DNA of 46,322 nucleotides from Sporothrix humicola (taxonomy: Eukaryota; Ascomycota; Sordariomycetes; Ophiostomatales; Ophiostomataceae), in the NCBI GenBank assembly GCA_021396245.1, contig WNYE01000152.1:1-46322 (forward strand). Direction: 5' to 3'. Below, piece after piece: positions 1 to 10,549 of the stretch. The stretch's first letter is position 1. The number at the start of each line of letters is the position of its first letter. A program made the translations under genes and the position numbers. The notes below the pieces were generated by a model, which was not told where the DNA came from, did no database searches, and saw only the letters and a list, made by a program, of their open reading frames with translations.

Positions 1-1560
1 ACCGATTATTTAAAATATATAATTATATAAACTTGTATTTTTGTACTTTTATTATATATAATTATTACTTTTTATACGTGTTAAGTATTGTTCGACCGTT
101 ATACTTTATTATTGTTTTATAAAAATAAAAACCTCTTTTTTAATTTAATCACTTAATAAAAACTTTTATTTTATTTTTAAAAAGTATTTTTATAATATAT
201 AAGTTATAATATTTACCGAAAGTTAAGTTTAAAGTATCGTCGTTTTAAGTGAGTAAAATTTTTTATAAAAAGATTACGTTAACGCCGAAAGAGTTTATAT
301 AATAAAGGGTAACTTATACGAGGTAATTAATTTTATATATATTTTAAAAAATAATAAACATTATTAATAACTTAAATTTAACGGCGAAAGTTATAATATA
401 CGTAAGAAAATAATATTTAACTTATTCGAAAAAAAGCACTTACCGGTACCGTTATTTAACTAATATTTGTTAAAGTGTACGAGGTAAATAAGGTAAAAGC
501 GAAAAAAAACTAAGTATAAACTTTAATAATTAACGTAATATTTATCGAATTTAACCTTTTTATAAACTTAGTTATTATAAACGCCGTTATAATATATATA
601 TCGTAAAAGTTTCCGATAAATTTAATTTAAATAACTTTAAATTTAACATTAATAATAAATTTACGGTCTATAATCCTTTAAATATAAATAAACGTAATAA
701 AACTCGTAATCGATAATTACGCCGTTTTAAAGTAAAAAGTTTACGTCGGCTTTAAAAATTAACGTAAAGTAAAAATTACCATTAAAAGTTAAATTAAAAT
801 ATCGACAAATTATTAACTTTACTTATATTACCGAATAAAATATATTTAATTTAATAATTAAGTTTAATAAAAGTAAAATATTAATCGGTACGTTTTTAAA
901 AATAATTTTTAAACTTATAACGGTTATTTTAACGTTAAAAAAAACTATTTAAAAAAAATCTTTTACGAATTAATAATTTATACTTTTAAAAAAAACAATA
1001 ACGTAATTTTTATTAAAAAGTTAACGTACGGCGATAACGAAAGTATAACTTTTAACGACCGCCGTAGTAACTTTAATAATAACTTCGTTAGTTAACGATA
1101 ACGTTATTTAATTAATATATAAAAAAACTTTATTATAAAGTAATAATTTAATTATTATAATATTAAAGTTATTAAAACGTATATATATTTATTATAATAA
1201 AAAAGTAATTTATACCGTTACTTTAATAATATAAATTAATTACGTATAATTATTATTCGTTAAATAACCGACGAATATAAGTATAATAATTACTAATATA
1301 ATAACGGCGTAAAAAATTTAAAAAATAACGGTATAAAAAAGTTTTTAAAAAACTACGTCGAGTATAACGTTAATTTATAAGTTAATTATATATATAATAA
1401 TAAAAACAAAAGTAACGTTTATAACGTAAAAGTTAAAAATATTATAAATACCGGTAACGTCGACGGAGATAAAAGTCGTAAACAATATATTAACGGTTTA
1501 ATTATTAATAACTTTAAAAGTACAAATAAAAACGGTAAATATTAAAAGCTAATTAAAAGA
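1..1560. repeat. AT-rich RIP-degraded block, no readable gene
   Basis: The stretch is overwhelmingly A and T, and stop codons saturate every frame. CpA and TpG are both rare while TpA is very abundant, and most remaining C and G sit in CpG, CpT or ApG contexts. This is the pattern left by repeat-induced point mutation acting on both strands of a repeated element. The original element is probably a transposon, but it is too degraded to name by eye. No open reading frame or RNA gene is supported here. Confidence 0.85.
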
Positions 1561-2191
1561 AAAAGCAAAAACACCCGGCGTGTCGACAATAATACGGCTA
1601 CGTTTATTAAAAAACTATAACGGGTTATTAAAAGCCACGGCAGTACGGCTTTTTAAACGAGGGCGTAAGTTACTAGTCGGCGTAAAGTTGTCCACCGTCA
1701 ACGGTCGTGTACGTTTCGTGGGCGCCGAGAGGGGGGGTGGCGGTATAATCGTACCTCGGGGCCGCGCGGTTACGCGTTACGGCCGGGCGGCGGCAGGCAT
1801 GGCGGCAACCGAGAGGCTAATATTAGAAATAAATAAACAGATAAATGTAGATAAAAGTTAAAGGGATTCGAAAAGAAATAATAAACATGTAAAGCCTTTA
1901 TTTGAAGTAGTATGATCGTATAGCTATAAGTATTTTATTTTTTTTTTAGATATTTGTAACGTAATTCTTTTTTGGAAAAAAAAAAAAAAAGTGAACAAAA
2001 CATAACCAAAATCAAAATCAAACTCAAAATCAAAATCAACATTTAGGAAAAAGAAGATACGTTAAATTAAACCGTATAAAGTACAATGACCTGTACTTGA
2101 TTCTCACGTACTGACGAATCGTAGACGGAGACCATATTAAAAGACGACTCTTGATCGATATCTAACTTCTAACTTCTAAATTTAGATCACC
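1561..2191. other. Intergenic transition from RIP block to normal DNA
   Basis: GC content rises sharply between about 1570 and 1850, where the DNA is CpG-rich. An open frame of about 93 codons there has no ATG start and no recognisable family. Further on there is a T run (about 1937-1948), an A run (about 1975-1990) and a short AAATCA-type hexamer repeat (about 2003-2042). The remainder is probably the 3' flank of the minus-strand gene that ends at 2192. Confidence 0.5.
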
Positions 2192-2360
2192 CTATTTTTC
2201 CTTGTTCTCGGGACTGCGGACCTTTGGGTCTTTGTCAGAATCCTGTGCCTCATTCTGAGATCTGCGTCTCGTTCTGATACTCATTTCCAGTCTCGCTCTG
2301 ATCCTCGTTCTGATCCTCGCAAACATGCCACCGGCCGTCTGCACGTTCTGCCCTTCCCGT

Positions 2361-2399
<39 letters not shown>

Positions 2400-5300
2400 C
2401 GTCGATCTTCGGGCGACGGCGCATTCGACCGGCGCGTGCGCTCTCTTTGGTCTCTTTCAAACTCCTCGCTTTCGTCCTGTGGCTGCGCACCAGAGAGTCG
2501 AAACTCTTCGAGGCGTGGATCGGGATCGAGATCGAGATCGGGACGAGGAAGAGGATGTGAAGGAGGAAGAGAAAGGCTTGAATGATGAGAAAGCGCAATA
2601 GGCGAAGGGGGAGAAGGGTGAGAAAGAGAAGAAGACGGAGAAGACGGAGTAGGACTGCGATGGGCAGACACAGGAGGATCAGGAAGAGGATCAGGAAGAG
2701 GATCAGCAGGAGGCGGAGTCGGGACTCGAAGGTCTGGGCGGATCGGCGCCGAGGTGATTTCGTGGATGACGCGGAGGGTCCGGTCCTGCGAAAAGTCCCA
2801 GTAGCGAGAGCGTTCTCGGTCGCGGATCTCAGCGTAGTCAGCCAGCTCAAGATCTCGATCTTCAGCTCGATCCTGCTCCAGGCCGGCCTGCTGTGGCCGT
2901 GCCCGCGGGTGCACGTTTTGGATCAGCGCGTAATCGAAAGGATAAGGGCGGGCCATGTAAAGGTACTCCGTGCTGTTCATAGGCTGGCGTATCATATCGG
3001 GAAGGTCAGGCGAGTCTGGTCGTGGTGGTTCTTGCTGCTGCGCCTGCCCTGGAGCCTCCTGCTCCTGCTGCTCCTGCTCCTCCTGCTCCTGTGCCTGCGC
3101 CTCCTGCTGCTGGCGATCCAGCTCCTCCCGCCGGCGGCGCTCCTCCCGACGGATCAGCTGCTCGCGCCGGTCGGCGCGTGCCTGTGCGTATTGGCGCGCC
3201 GTCTCCTCGGCCTCCGTGAAGCTCTCGAGTAGGCTGGGATTGATGTTTTGCAGGACGAAGATGTCGAGGTCGTGGTGGGCGTAGAGATGAGGGGCGGAAG
3301 AGACGGAAGGGTCGGAAGGGGCAGAAGAGACGGAAGAGGCGGAAGAGGCGGAAGGAGGAGGAGAAGGGACAGGAGGGACGCTGCTGGGAGCATTGGCGTT
3401 GTTTTGCCTCTCTCGCACTTGTCGCTGGATATCCTCCAGGAAGCGCTGTGCATCCTCTCGGACGTTGTCGTTGGGGCCAGAGTGAGCGTCCGAGTCCGAT
3501 TCCAAGTCCGAGTCAGAGTCAGAGTCAGACTCCAAGAGCATGTGCAAGTGCAGCCGCAACTCAAAGTCGAGGCTGTCGCCGTCTTCAGGCGCGTCGGCCT
3601 GGTCTTGGACCTGATCCTGGGCTTGCTGAGCTCGGTATTGGTATAGACGTTGGTACATGGACCTCAGGAATTCGTATTCGCTGTCGATGAGGTCCTGTAT
3701 ATCCTCATAGCTTGAACTAGGGCTAGGATCGCTGTTGTCGCCGTGGTCCTCGTCGTGGGCCTCGTCATGGATCTGAGCCTGGACCCGAGCTTCGATCCGA
3801 TCTTGGAGAGCTTGTTCAAAGTACTCGAAGAATTCGGGGTCAAAGTCGGATATGTCGTTTGTTCCCTCGCCGCTTGGAGGAAGGAAATAGTCGCTGCCGT
3901 AGTCGTTGACATAGTCGCCATCGTAGTCATAGTCGTAGTCGTCGCTGTCGTAGTCGTCGTCGTCGATGTCCTCGCCGTCGTAGAACTGGAACTCGGTGAT
4001 ATCTTGGACTTGACGTTGGTCTTCGTCCTGGACTCCGCGTTGGACTTCGGCTTGGACTTGGTTCAAGGTCTTCCAGTACGAGTCTGGGAGCTCGACCCGA
4101 AAGACAGCGACTGCGTGTCCACTCGGACCAGGACCTTGATCAGGACCAGGACCAGGACCGTTGTCGCGGTCGTTGCGGTCCTTACCATAGTCGTAGAACT
4201 TGCCCTCATCGACGCCGTCGTCGTCCTCCTCCTCGTACTCGCCCTCTGCCTCCTCTTCCCCACTGCTCACATCATCCACCAAGACCTGCCCGTTCCACTC
4301 GAGGTGCCAACGCCGCGGCCGGTGCCTTCCCCCGATCAACCGCCGCTGGCGCGTCCGCTCGCGCCTCATTGTCCACATTGCCCGCCCCGGTGGAAGTCGG
4401 TCGCGCAGGTAAAACGTCCTCATCTCGTAGCGCGGGCGGGGGACAGGCAGGAAGCGGACTTGGTCTTCGTCGTCGGGGTCGGGGTCGTCCTCATCGCGAG
4501 GAACGAGGAGTGGCCGTCGAGGCCGTAGAGGAGCGTGTGATGGACGTGACGGCGGGCTGAAGTGGCTGTAGTTGACGTCGATCTGGTGGTTGACATCGTG
4601 ATAGTCATCGTCGTCCTCCTCGTCGCCAGAGTCAGAGTCGCTGTTGTCGTCGTCGTCGTCTTCGTCGTCGCCCTCATCGTCGCTCGGCCCATCCTCGGCA
4701 GTGTAGTAACGATCCTGGCTGTTATCGCTGCCCTGATCATCGTCTTCGGGGGCGTCCTGGGCATCCTGGTTTGCCTGGTCGTCCTGGTTGCCCTGATTGC
4801 CCTGGAAGCCATCCCCGTTTTCGATCGGATCGTAGCCGTCCGGATAGCCCTGGTAGTCGCGGAAGTCTTGGTTTTCTTGGTAGTCCTGAGAGTCCTGGTG
4901 GTCATACTGAGGGCCGCTCCAGAGGTCGCCCTGGCCTTGGCGGTCACCAAAGGTTTTCTGGTGGTTCCGGTAGTCGTCTTTGCAGACCTTCTGGAACGCG
5001 TCCAGATTGTCGTCGCCAGAGTCGCAGTTGTCCTCTAGGCGTCTGTCGAGGTCATCATGGTCGCCTTGGTCGCCTTGGTCATACTGGTCGTGTTGCTTGG
5101 CCACCTCCTGCTGCAGCTCCAACTCCTTTTTTGTTGCCAATTGCCGCGTGTCCACGGGCCTCCCCAGGAAATTGGGCACGACGTCGGCCGCCACGACCGC
5201 GCCGTCTGGACCACAAATGGTCCGCAGCGACGACCCGGACGACACGGACGTGTCGCGGCCGGGCGTGTACCTGATCGTCAAGGCCATGGAACGGTGCTCA

Positions 5301-6658
5301 CTGTCGGGCGCGCACGCGTTTCCCTCTTCCTCGTCCTCGTCCTCCAGCTCTAGCATATGGTCCACGGCCAGCCCGCGAGCGTGGTCCAGCACCGTCTCCA
5401 GCCGGCAGCTGTTCAGCGCCTGGTAGGAGGCGGTGCTGGGGTGGGTGTGAGCGCGGACGGGTGCAGTGGTAGGTGTTGTGGGAGGGGCTACAGCGGGAAG
5501 AGGTGCTGTGGTTGGAGCTACAGTGGTCGCTATCGTGGTGGTGGTGGGTAGAGCTGGTGTAAGTCCCAAAACGGAAGGTGACCCCACTTTTGGCTCTGGT
5601 GCTGGCGCTGGTGATGTGCGCTCCACCTCCTCCAACTTCAGCTTCTCCAAGTCCTTCGTCTCCTCCACGCCCTCTGAACCCTCTGAACTCTCTGAACCCT
5701 CTGGATCCTCTGAACAATCCCACTGAAGACAGGTTGGTAGCTCTATGCTGCTGACGAACGTGTCGCCCTCGAATTTGCCACGGATGTTTCGTGCGGGGAA
5801 GACGGGAGAGGGGTTGCGCGACGTGGGCGGGGTATCCAGGGTCTTCAAGGTCCCTGTAGACCCTGTAGACCCTGTAGACCCTGTAGACCCTGTAGACCCT
5901 GTAGACCCTGTAGACCCTGTAGACCCTGTAGACTCCGTAGACGCTGTGGACACTGAAGACTGGGACGACTTGCGCTGGAGCGGCCCGCTAGTTGCAGGGC
6001 TGACAGTGATGTTGCTAGTGCTGGGGGCGGTAACTGGGGAAGTAGTCTTAGTACTCTCCCCACTGAACCAGTTGTCATTGCTGATGGGATGCGCAAGGTC
6101 CAGGCGGCTCTCGCCGGGGATGACTTCCTTAAGCGTGCGCAAAGGAGGAGTCCATGAGGGAGTACTGCTGGGAGAGGGGGTGCTGCTCTCCCCGCTGAAC
6201 CAGTTGGCATTACTGAGGGGGCGTAGTAGGTCGAGTTGGCTCACGCCGGGGATGACTTCCTTCAGCGTGTGGGGAGGGCTCTTAGCAGGAGTCTTTGGCG
6301 TCTTTGGCGTCTTTGCCTTGGAACCAGGCTCAGGCTCAGGCTCAGGCTGTGGCTCAGGCTTAAGCGAGCGGCTGGCAATATACTTGGCCCATGCCTCGTC
6401 GATAATTGTGTTGGTGGCCGCAAGACGTTGAGCGCGCGTATAACCCTTGGCCGCAGCCTCTGCGACCGCCTTATCGACTGCCTCTTTTGCTGCCTCCCCC
6501 GTCTCTCTGAGAGCCTTGTCGAACCTCAGTTTCAGTTTCGGTACTTTCTTGCCGCCACGGCGGCTACGTCGCCATGGCTTTCCACGGGAGGACAGAGACT
6601 GATCAGAAGGACCAGAGATGTCCTCACAAGACTTCTCAACAGGGTCAAAGGACGCCAT
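2192..6658 (-). CDS. Large acidic low-complexity repeat protein, unknown function
   Basis: A single uninterrupted frame of 1488 residues; no known domain is recognised. Residues 27-45 are strongly basic and could act as a nuclear localisation signal. A 28-residue motif beginning LKEVIPG occurs twice (about 131-158 and 175-202, spacing 44), each copy ending NWFSGES. Residues about 241-270 are a Ser-Thr-Gly repeat. The middle is dominated by Asp, Glu, Gln and Tyr, with long DDDD/EEE runs, and looks intrinsically disordered. Near the C-terminus there is a Met-Gly repeat followed by an Arg-rich tail. The ATG lies 10 bases after a TAG acceptor that ends the last leader intron, which supports this start. 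A frame this long in biased DNA is probably coding, but low complexity makes that less certain than length suggests. Position beside a RIP block suggests an accessory, fast-evolving gene. Confidence 0.65.
2361..2396. repeat. Hexanucleotide microsatellite (ATGCCC)6 in coding sequence
   Basis: Six perfect copies of ATGCCC followed by a partial copy. On the coding (minus) strand this is read as alternating Met-Gly near the C-terminus of the acidic protein. Gain or loss of a unit keeps the frame. Confidence 0.95.
5852..5959. repeat. 9-bp minisatellite encoding Ser-Thr-Gly repeats
   Basis: Nine perfect tandem copies of CCCTGTAGA (5852-5932) are followed by three decayed copies up to 5959. The minus strand reads these as Ser-Thr-Gly units in the acidic protein. 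The perfect copies at one end and decayed copies at the other suggest recent expansion. Confidence 0.95.
6053..6268 (-). repeat. 132-bp internal duplication in the acidic protein gene
   Basis: Two related coding segments, 6185-6268 and 6053-6136, are 132 bp apart. Each encodes a 28-residue unit starting LKEVIPG and ending NWFSGES. The linkers between them are Ser/Thr/Pro-rich. This is the only part of the protein with conserved-looking hydrophobic spacing, so it may be a binding motif. Confidence 0.85.
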
Positions 6659-7329
6659 CTTGAAAAACTAGCAGAAGAGCAGATCTGGCGGTGGATGGTG
6701 GTTAGATATCGTCGGTTTGATAGAAGACGAAGGAGGGGCGGAAGAGAGGCTGGGATGGAGGACTATTTGGGGCGGAAAAAAAAAACTTACAGTTGTGCTT
6801 GAAAGCGTGTGATGTTGAGAAACGTCAAAAAGTCGATATATCGAAAAATATCGAAATCAAAACTTGCTGTTGATAGAACATGGTTAGATATCGTCGTCTT
6901 GATGATGAAGACGATGCAGAGATGGAGGAGTGCATATGGGGCGGAGGAGGGTTTTTGGATTAGAAAACACTTACAAGTTGCTTTTCGACGTTTACGAGGT
7001 CGAAAAAGCGAAAACAAAGTTGGATATCGAATATATCGAGACGGACAACAACTGTTGATGGACGACGGTTAGATGTCGTCGTCCTGATGATGGAAGAGCT
7101 GATGGGATGAAAGGGATTTGGGGATGGGAGAAGACTTACAAGTAGCTTTTCGAAGTCTTGAAAGTATGAAAGATCGAAAAAGACTCGAGATATCGAACGA
7201 GATCGAGTCTTCTGGCTTCTGTTGATGGGAGCAGGTTAGATATCGTCCTGTCGATGGATATCGACTGTCGGGGCGAAAAATGGAATTTTTGCAGGGGGAA
7301 ATATGCTCAGAGGCCGGGAAACACTCACA
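6659..7329 (-). other. 5' leader made of tandem repeated exon-intron units
   Basis: Reading the minus strand toward the ATG at 6658, four introns can be placed: 7328-7219, 7139-7052, 6974-6867 and 6790-6668 (110, 88, 108 and 123 nt). Donors are GTGAGT or GTAAGT. Each intron has an ATCTAACC branch site, three end CATCAACAG and the last ends CTGCTAG. Between them lie three small exons of 79, 77 and 76 nt, each ending near GC(A/T)ACTT or CAACT. Introns and exons resemble one another along their length, so the array arose by tandem duplication of a unit of about 165-190 bp. Exon lengths are not all multiples of three, and the upstream frame reaches a stop at the first junction, so the exons are probably untranslated. 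The splicing is inferred from sequence only. Confidence 0.7.
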
Positions 7330-8213
7330 GTCGAATCTTGGATGCTTTTGAAGCAGAAAAGAATTTGCAAGCCTGGATATGAAAGTAGGATGAAGTTTGT
7401 GAGAGAATAGCAATTTTTTGGGGGATGATTTTGGATGGAATAGGGTGACTTGATGATGAAAATGGTGATTTTTCAAGATGGATGATCGAAGATGAAGGAA
7501 AAATGGAGAGACCAAGAAAAGAAAAAAGAAAAAGCAGATGACGAGAAGAGCCATATGAATACAGATAAAATGACTAAAGAATTAATCATTTTCGAGATTT
7601 CCAGAATTTTGCACTGGTTTTCGTCGTTTTTGAATTCTTCATCTTTTTTGTGCGTGAGGCTATATTGGTGCCAGGCTTAAAGGGGTAGTACGGTTCATTG
7701 AGTGTAATAGAATATCGTGGACCAAAACCTAGTCAAAAAGAGCCGGGACCTAAGGGGGAACCGCTTTGTATGTACCGCTGAATAATAAAATATATAGACG
7801 AGTACCAGAGAGTATGTACTCACTTACACTCACATGCTATTTATGACTGAGCATCTCTACATGTATTGACTTTCGTTGCCATGATAGCAACGACCCCGTG
7901 CAAGTCGATCAAAGTATCCAGCAATAGACTCGCCATGGTTTTTGAAGAAATAAGATTGGTCCTTGAACTCCCGACCTATCCTTTACGTGTGCGTGCACTC
8001 TCAACGCTGCGTCATGTGATATCCCGATGTTTTGATACGATGTGTATTGTTCTATGTGGTTTTCCTTATCACGGCCTGCCTGGCCGTCCTGTGGCTTTTC
8101 ATATGGTCCTATCCTCCAAACTCCATGCAATAAATTCAGGCGAAGCGAATGAAATAAAAAGAATGAGATAAATCGAGGTCGCAGAGAGTACATAAATGTA
8201 GATGCACACCACC
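7330..8213. other. Intergenic region, probable promoter of the acidic protein gene
   Basis: No gene is supported. The part next to 7330 probably holds the first non-coding exon and promoter of the minus-strand acidic gene. The part next to 8213 is probably the 3' flank of TFB2. A frame of about 160 codons on the minus strand (7069-7554) runs across the leader introns and is not a separate gene. Confidence 0.5.
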
Positions 8214-9785
8214 CTAGGCCGCCTTCTTTCTTGCTTTCAAAAAGGCGACGAGCTGCTCGTGCTTGGTGACGAAAAAGTGGCGCTTCTTGTCGTTGCGGTA
8301 CACGAGCACGCCAATCTCGTCGGCGTACTTGGCCATGTCGTCGTACTCTTGCGGGGTCTCGAAATCCTTAAAGAGGAAACCCTTGCTCGACTTCATGCGC
8401 TCGTTCTCGAGCTCCCACAGCCGGATCTGGTCGACGACGGTCGGGGGGAGGACGGGGCGGTGGTTGGCGGCGGCAAAGCGGTGCATCTGCTCGTGGGCGT
8501 TGGCCGCCAAATACGCAATAATCTGGTCGGATGTGATGCCGTACGAGATGGCCCGGCGAATGGACTCACGCGACATCTTGCCGGCGACCATACCCGGGAA
8601 GCGCTGGTTGAGCTTGATAAAAAGGCCGAGCACGGCGATCTGGAGCGGGGACGACGTGAAAGCGTACATGCGGAAGTTGGTTTCCATGATGACGGTGCCC
8701 TGCCCCTTTTTACCAGACGACGAGTCGGCTCCGGGGACGGGCGGCAGGCCGGCGGCGGCGACACTGTCGGCGGTGGCCGCGGCGAAGCCGGCCTTGACGC
8801 TGCGGAGACCGTTGCCTGTCCCCGATGTAGCATCAGCGTCGCCGCCTCCTGTGAGCGTTGTGGCGAGTCGTGTGGGAAAGTATTGGGAGGCCCGCTCGTG
8901 CGGCGGAATGTACACCAGGCCAAAGTCCATGAGCGACGGCAGCATGTTGCGCCGCGGCTCGGTCAGGGCGTTTGTGTCGTACGCGCGGCCGAGCTCGAGC
9001 GTCGACAGCATAAAGAGGAAGGACAGCATGTCGACGCTGTCGACCGTGTTGCTGTCGTCGGACGACGCGTGGTGCTGGTCGACGGCCTCGAGCCATTGTA
9101 GGAGTAAAGTCCAGACCTGCGCATTGGCCGCCTGCAGCAGAAACGTGAAGCCTGTTTGGGTAATGCCCACGCCGCCGGGCATGCCCGCGCGACGCTCCAC
9201 CAGCCGGCCGGCCAACAGCAGCTCCTTGACGGTACTCTTAGGTCCGTTGCCGTTACCGCCCGTCGGCCCGCCGGCTTCGTATCCGCCCCCTGTGTTGGGC
9301 GTACCGACACTGCTCACGACATAGTGCAGAATGTCCTCCCACTTGCGCCGCGCAAACTTGTCCAGAAAGGGCACGTCAATGTCCGCCGACACGGGCTTCT
9401 CGCTCGGCACGCCAAAACTGTTTTGCCGCCCGCCGCCCTCGAGCGCGAGCCGGAACGAGTTCTTGAAATTGGCCGTCAACATGATTTCCTGCGGCTTCTC
9501 GCGCGCGGGCGGCGTGATCTGGACGACATGCAGGGCTCGCAGAATGGACAGGGCCTGGTCTTTTTGGCGCTTCGAGTCGGGGGCGACCATTGTGTCGAGC
9601 GTGTCAAGCAGCAGAGGCCCATCGAGGTAGAGCATCATGCGGACGAACGTCTTGGCGAGCGAGGGCAGCATGCGCCGGAAAATGGCCAGCGTCGTCGAGG
9701 GCTGCTGGTAGAGGCGGCGGAAGCTTGTGCCGGGCTGCTTCTCGAGGTAGTCCGAGAGCGTTAGGGAGGGGGCGGTGGACGCCAT
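8214..9785 (-). CDS. TFB2: TFIIH core subunit Tfb2 (p52 homologue)
   Basis: Intronless, 523 residues, close to the usual length for this family (about 460-515). Tfb2/p52 is part of the TFIIH core. It anchors and stimulates the XPB/Ssl2 helicase in RNA polymerase II promoter opening and nucleotide excision repair in the nucleus. The N-terminus (LSDYLEKQPGTSFRRLYQQP) and the following segment (LAIFRRMLPSLAKTFVRMMLYL) are characteristic. The Tfb2 C-terminal region is recognisable from about residue 420, with IIAYLAANAHEQM and then QIRLWELENERM. It ends in a basic tail. Glycine-rich insertions near residues 165-185 and 315-345 are typical of fungal versions. It is transcribed divergently from the thioesterase gene across a 764 bp intergenic region. 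This is a housekeeping gene with nothing broken. Confidence 0.95.
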   Translation of the reverse strand: MASTAPSLTLSDYLEKQPGTSFRRLYQQPSTTLAIFRRMLPSLAKTFVRMMLYLDGPLLLDTLDTMVAPDSKRQKDQALSILRALHVVQITPPAREKPQEIMLTANFKNSFRLALEGGGRQNSFGVPSEKPVSADIDVPFLDKFARRKWEDILHYVVSSVGTPNTGGGYEAGGPTGGNGNGPKSTVKELLLAGRLVERRAGMPGGVGITQTGFTFLLQAANAQVWTLLLQWLEAVDQHHASSDDSNTVDSVDMLSFLFMLSTLELGRAYDTNALTEPRRNMLPSLMDFGLVYIPPHERASQYFPTRLATTLTGGGDADATSGTGNGLRSVKAGFAAATADSVAAAGLPPVPGADSSSGKKGQGTVIMETNFRMYAFTSSPLQIAVLGLFIKLNQRFPGMVAGKMSRESIRRAISYGITSDQIIAYLAANAHEQMHRFAAANHRPVLPPTVVDQIRLWELENERMKSSKGFLFKDFETPQEYDDMAKYADEIGVLVYRNDKKRHFFVTKHEQLVAFLKARKKAA

Positions 9786-10549
9786 CGTGGGGGTGGCCTG
9801 GGGTCGTAGACAGGAAGAGTTATAGGATGTGCCGGGGAGAAAAGAGGATGGTCGAAGAGAGGTCGTGTGGACGGCCTCGAACGGTCCTGGCCGCTATCGC
9901 ATCGTAGATGTGCCGCAATGCAGTATAAGTGGGTGTGGGACGCGATGCCAGCTTTGGGTTCTGCTGTTTGGTCGCCGTTGTCGAGGTGGTTGTCGTCGTG
10001 ATGGTTGTGAGTCTGCCCGCCGCAAATGGATGGTCGTCGCTTTGATGCTTGTTGGTTGGATTGACGTTGAATATTGACGTCGGAAAGCTGTTCAGCAGTT
10101 TTTCCAGGCCGAAAAAGGTTTAGTGGGTAGCGTTCGAAGCGTGCTCCAGAGCTCTGGCGAGCAGTGCTGCCGTTCACGGTTCACGCTGGGCAGCGCGTCA
10201 CAGTGCTCGCTCGCGGCTTGTTAGCGTCCTGCGGGGCAAGCTCAGTGGACGACTCTGAAAAGTGGGTCTCTTAAAACCAATCACTGATAGCCTGAAGCAG
10301 CGTGTCCCAGCGATAGCGCCCGTCGGACGGAAAGCCGAGAATTGCAGTGGCAGCCCCTCTGTAGTGATGCAGCGACTCCATTGCTGAGCCGAAGCCCGGA
10401 ATGAGAACGGGAAGGAGCGATTGCGTGCATCTTTAAATCGCCGACTCAAACTCAAATCTGACTTGACCTTTTACCATTCACCCGTTTCCAGCGTCTTGCC
10501 ATTTCACACCGTCGTCGCCCATCCACCCCTTCCCCTCACACTCTTTACA
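9786..10549. promoter_or_regulatory. Divergent intergenic region between TFB2 and thioesterase
   Basis: Both flanking genes read away from this 764 bp stretch, so it must hold both promoters. A TTTAAAT element at about 10430-10436 lies about 115 bp before the thioesterase ATG and could be TATA-like, but this is weak. No other gene is seen. Confidence 0.5.

Noticed and set aside
1580..1861. Open frame of 93 codons at the edge of the AT block
   Set aside because: It begins at GTG, has no ATG-supported start and no family motif, and lies in CpG-biased DNA that favours chance open frames.
2281..6431. Many frames on both strands overlapping the acidic protein gene
   Set aside because: The DNA is low-complexity with few stops, so other frames stay open by chance; only the 4.5 kb minus-strand frame has an ATG placed after a good splice acceptor.
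7069..7554. Minus-strand frame of about 160 codons upstream of the acidic gene
   Set aside because: It reads straight through two predicted leader introns with good donor, branch and acceptor sites, so it is a by-product of the tandem array.
8202..9764. Plus-strand frames of 200-350 codons opposite TFB2
   Set aside because: They are antisense shadows of a clearly recognised conserved gene.
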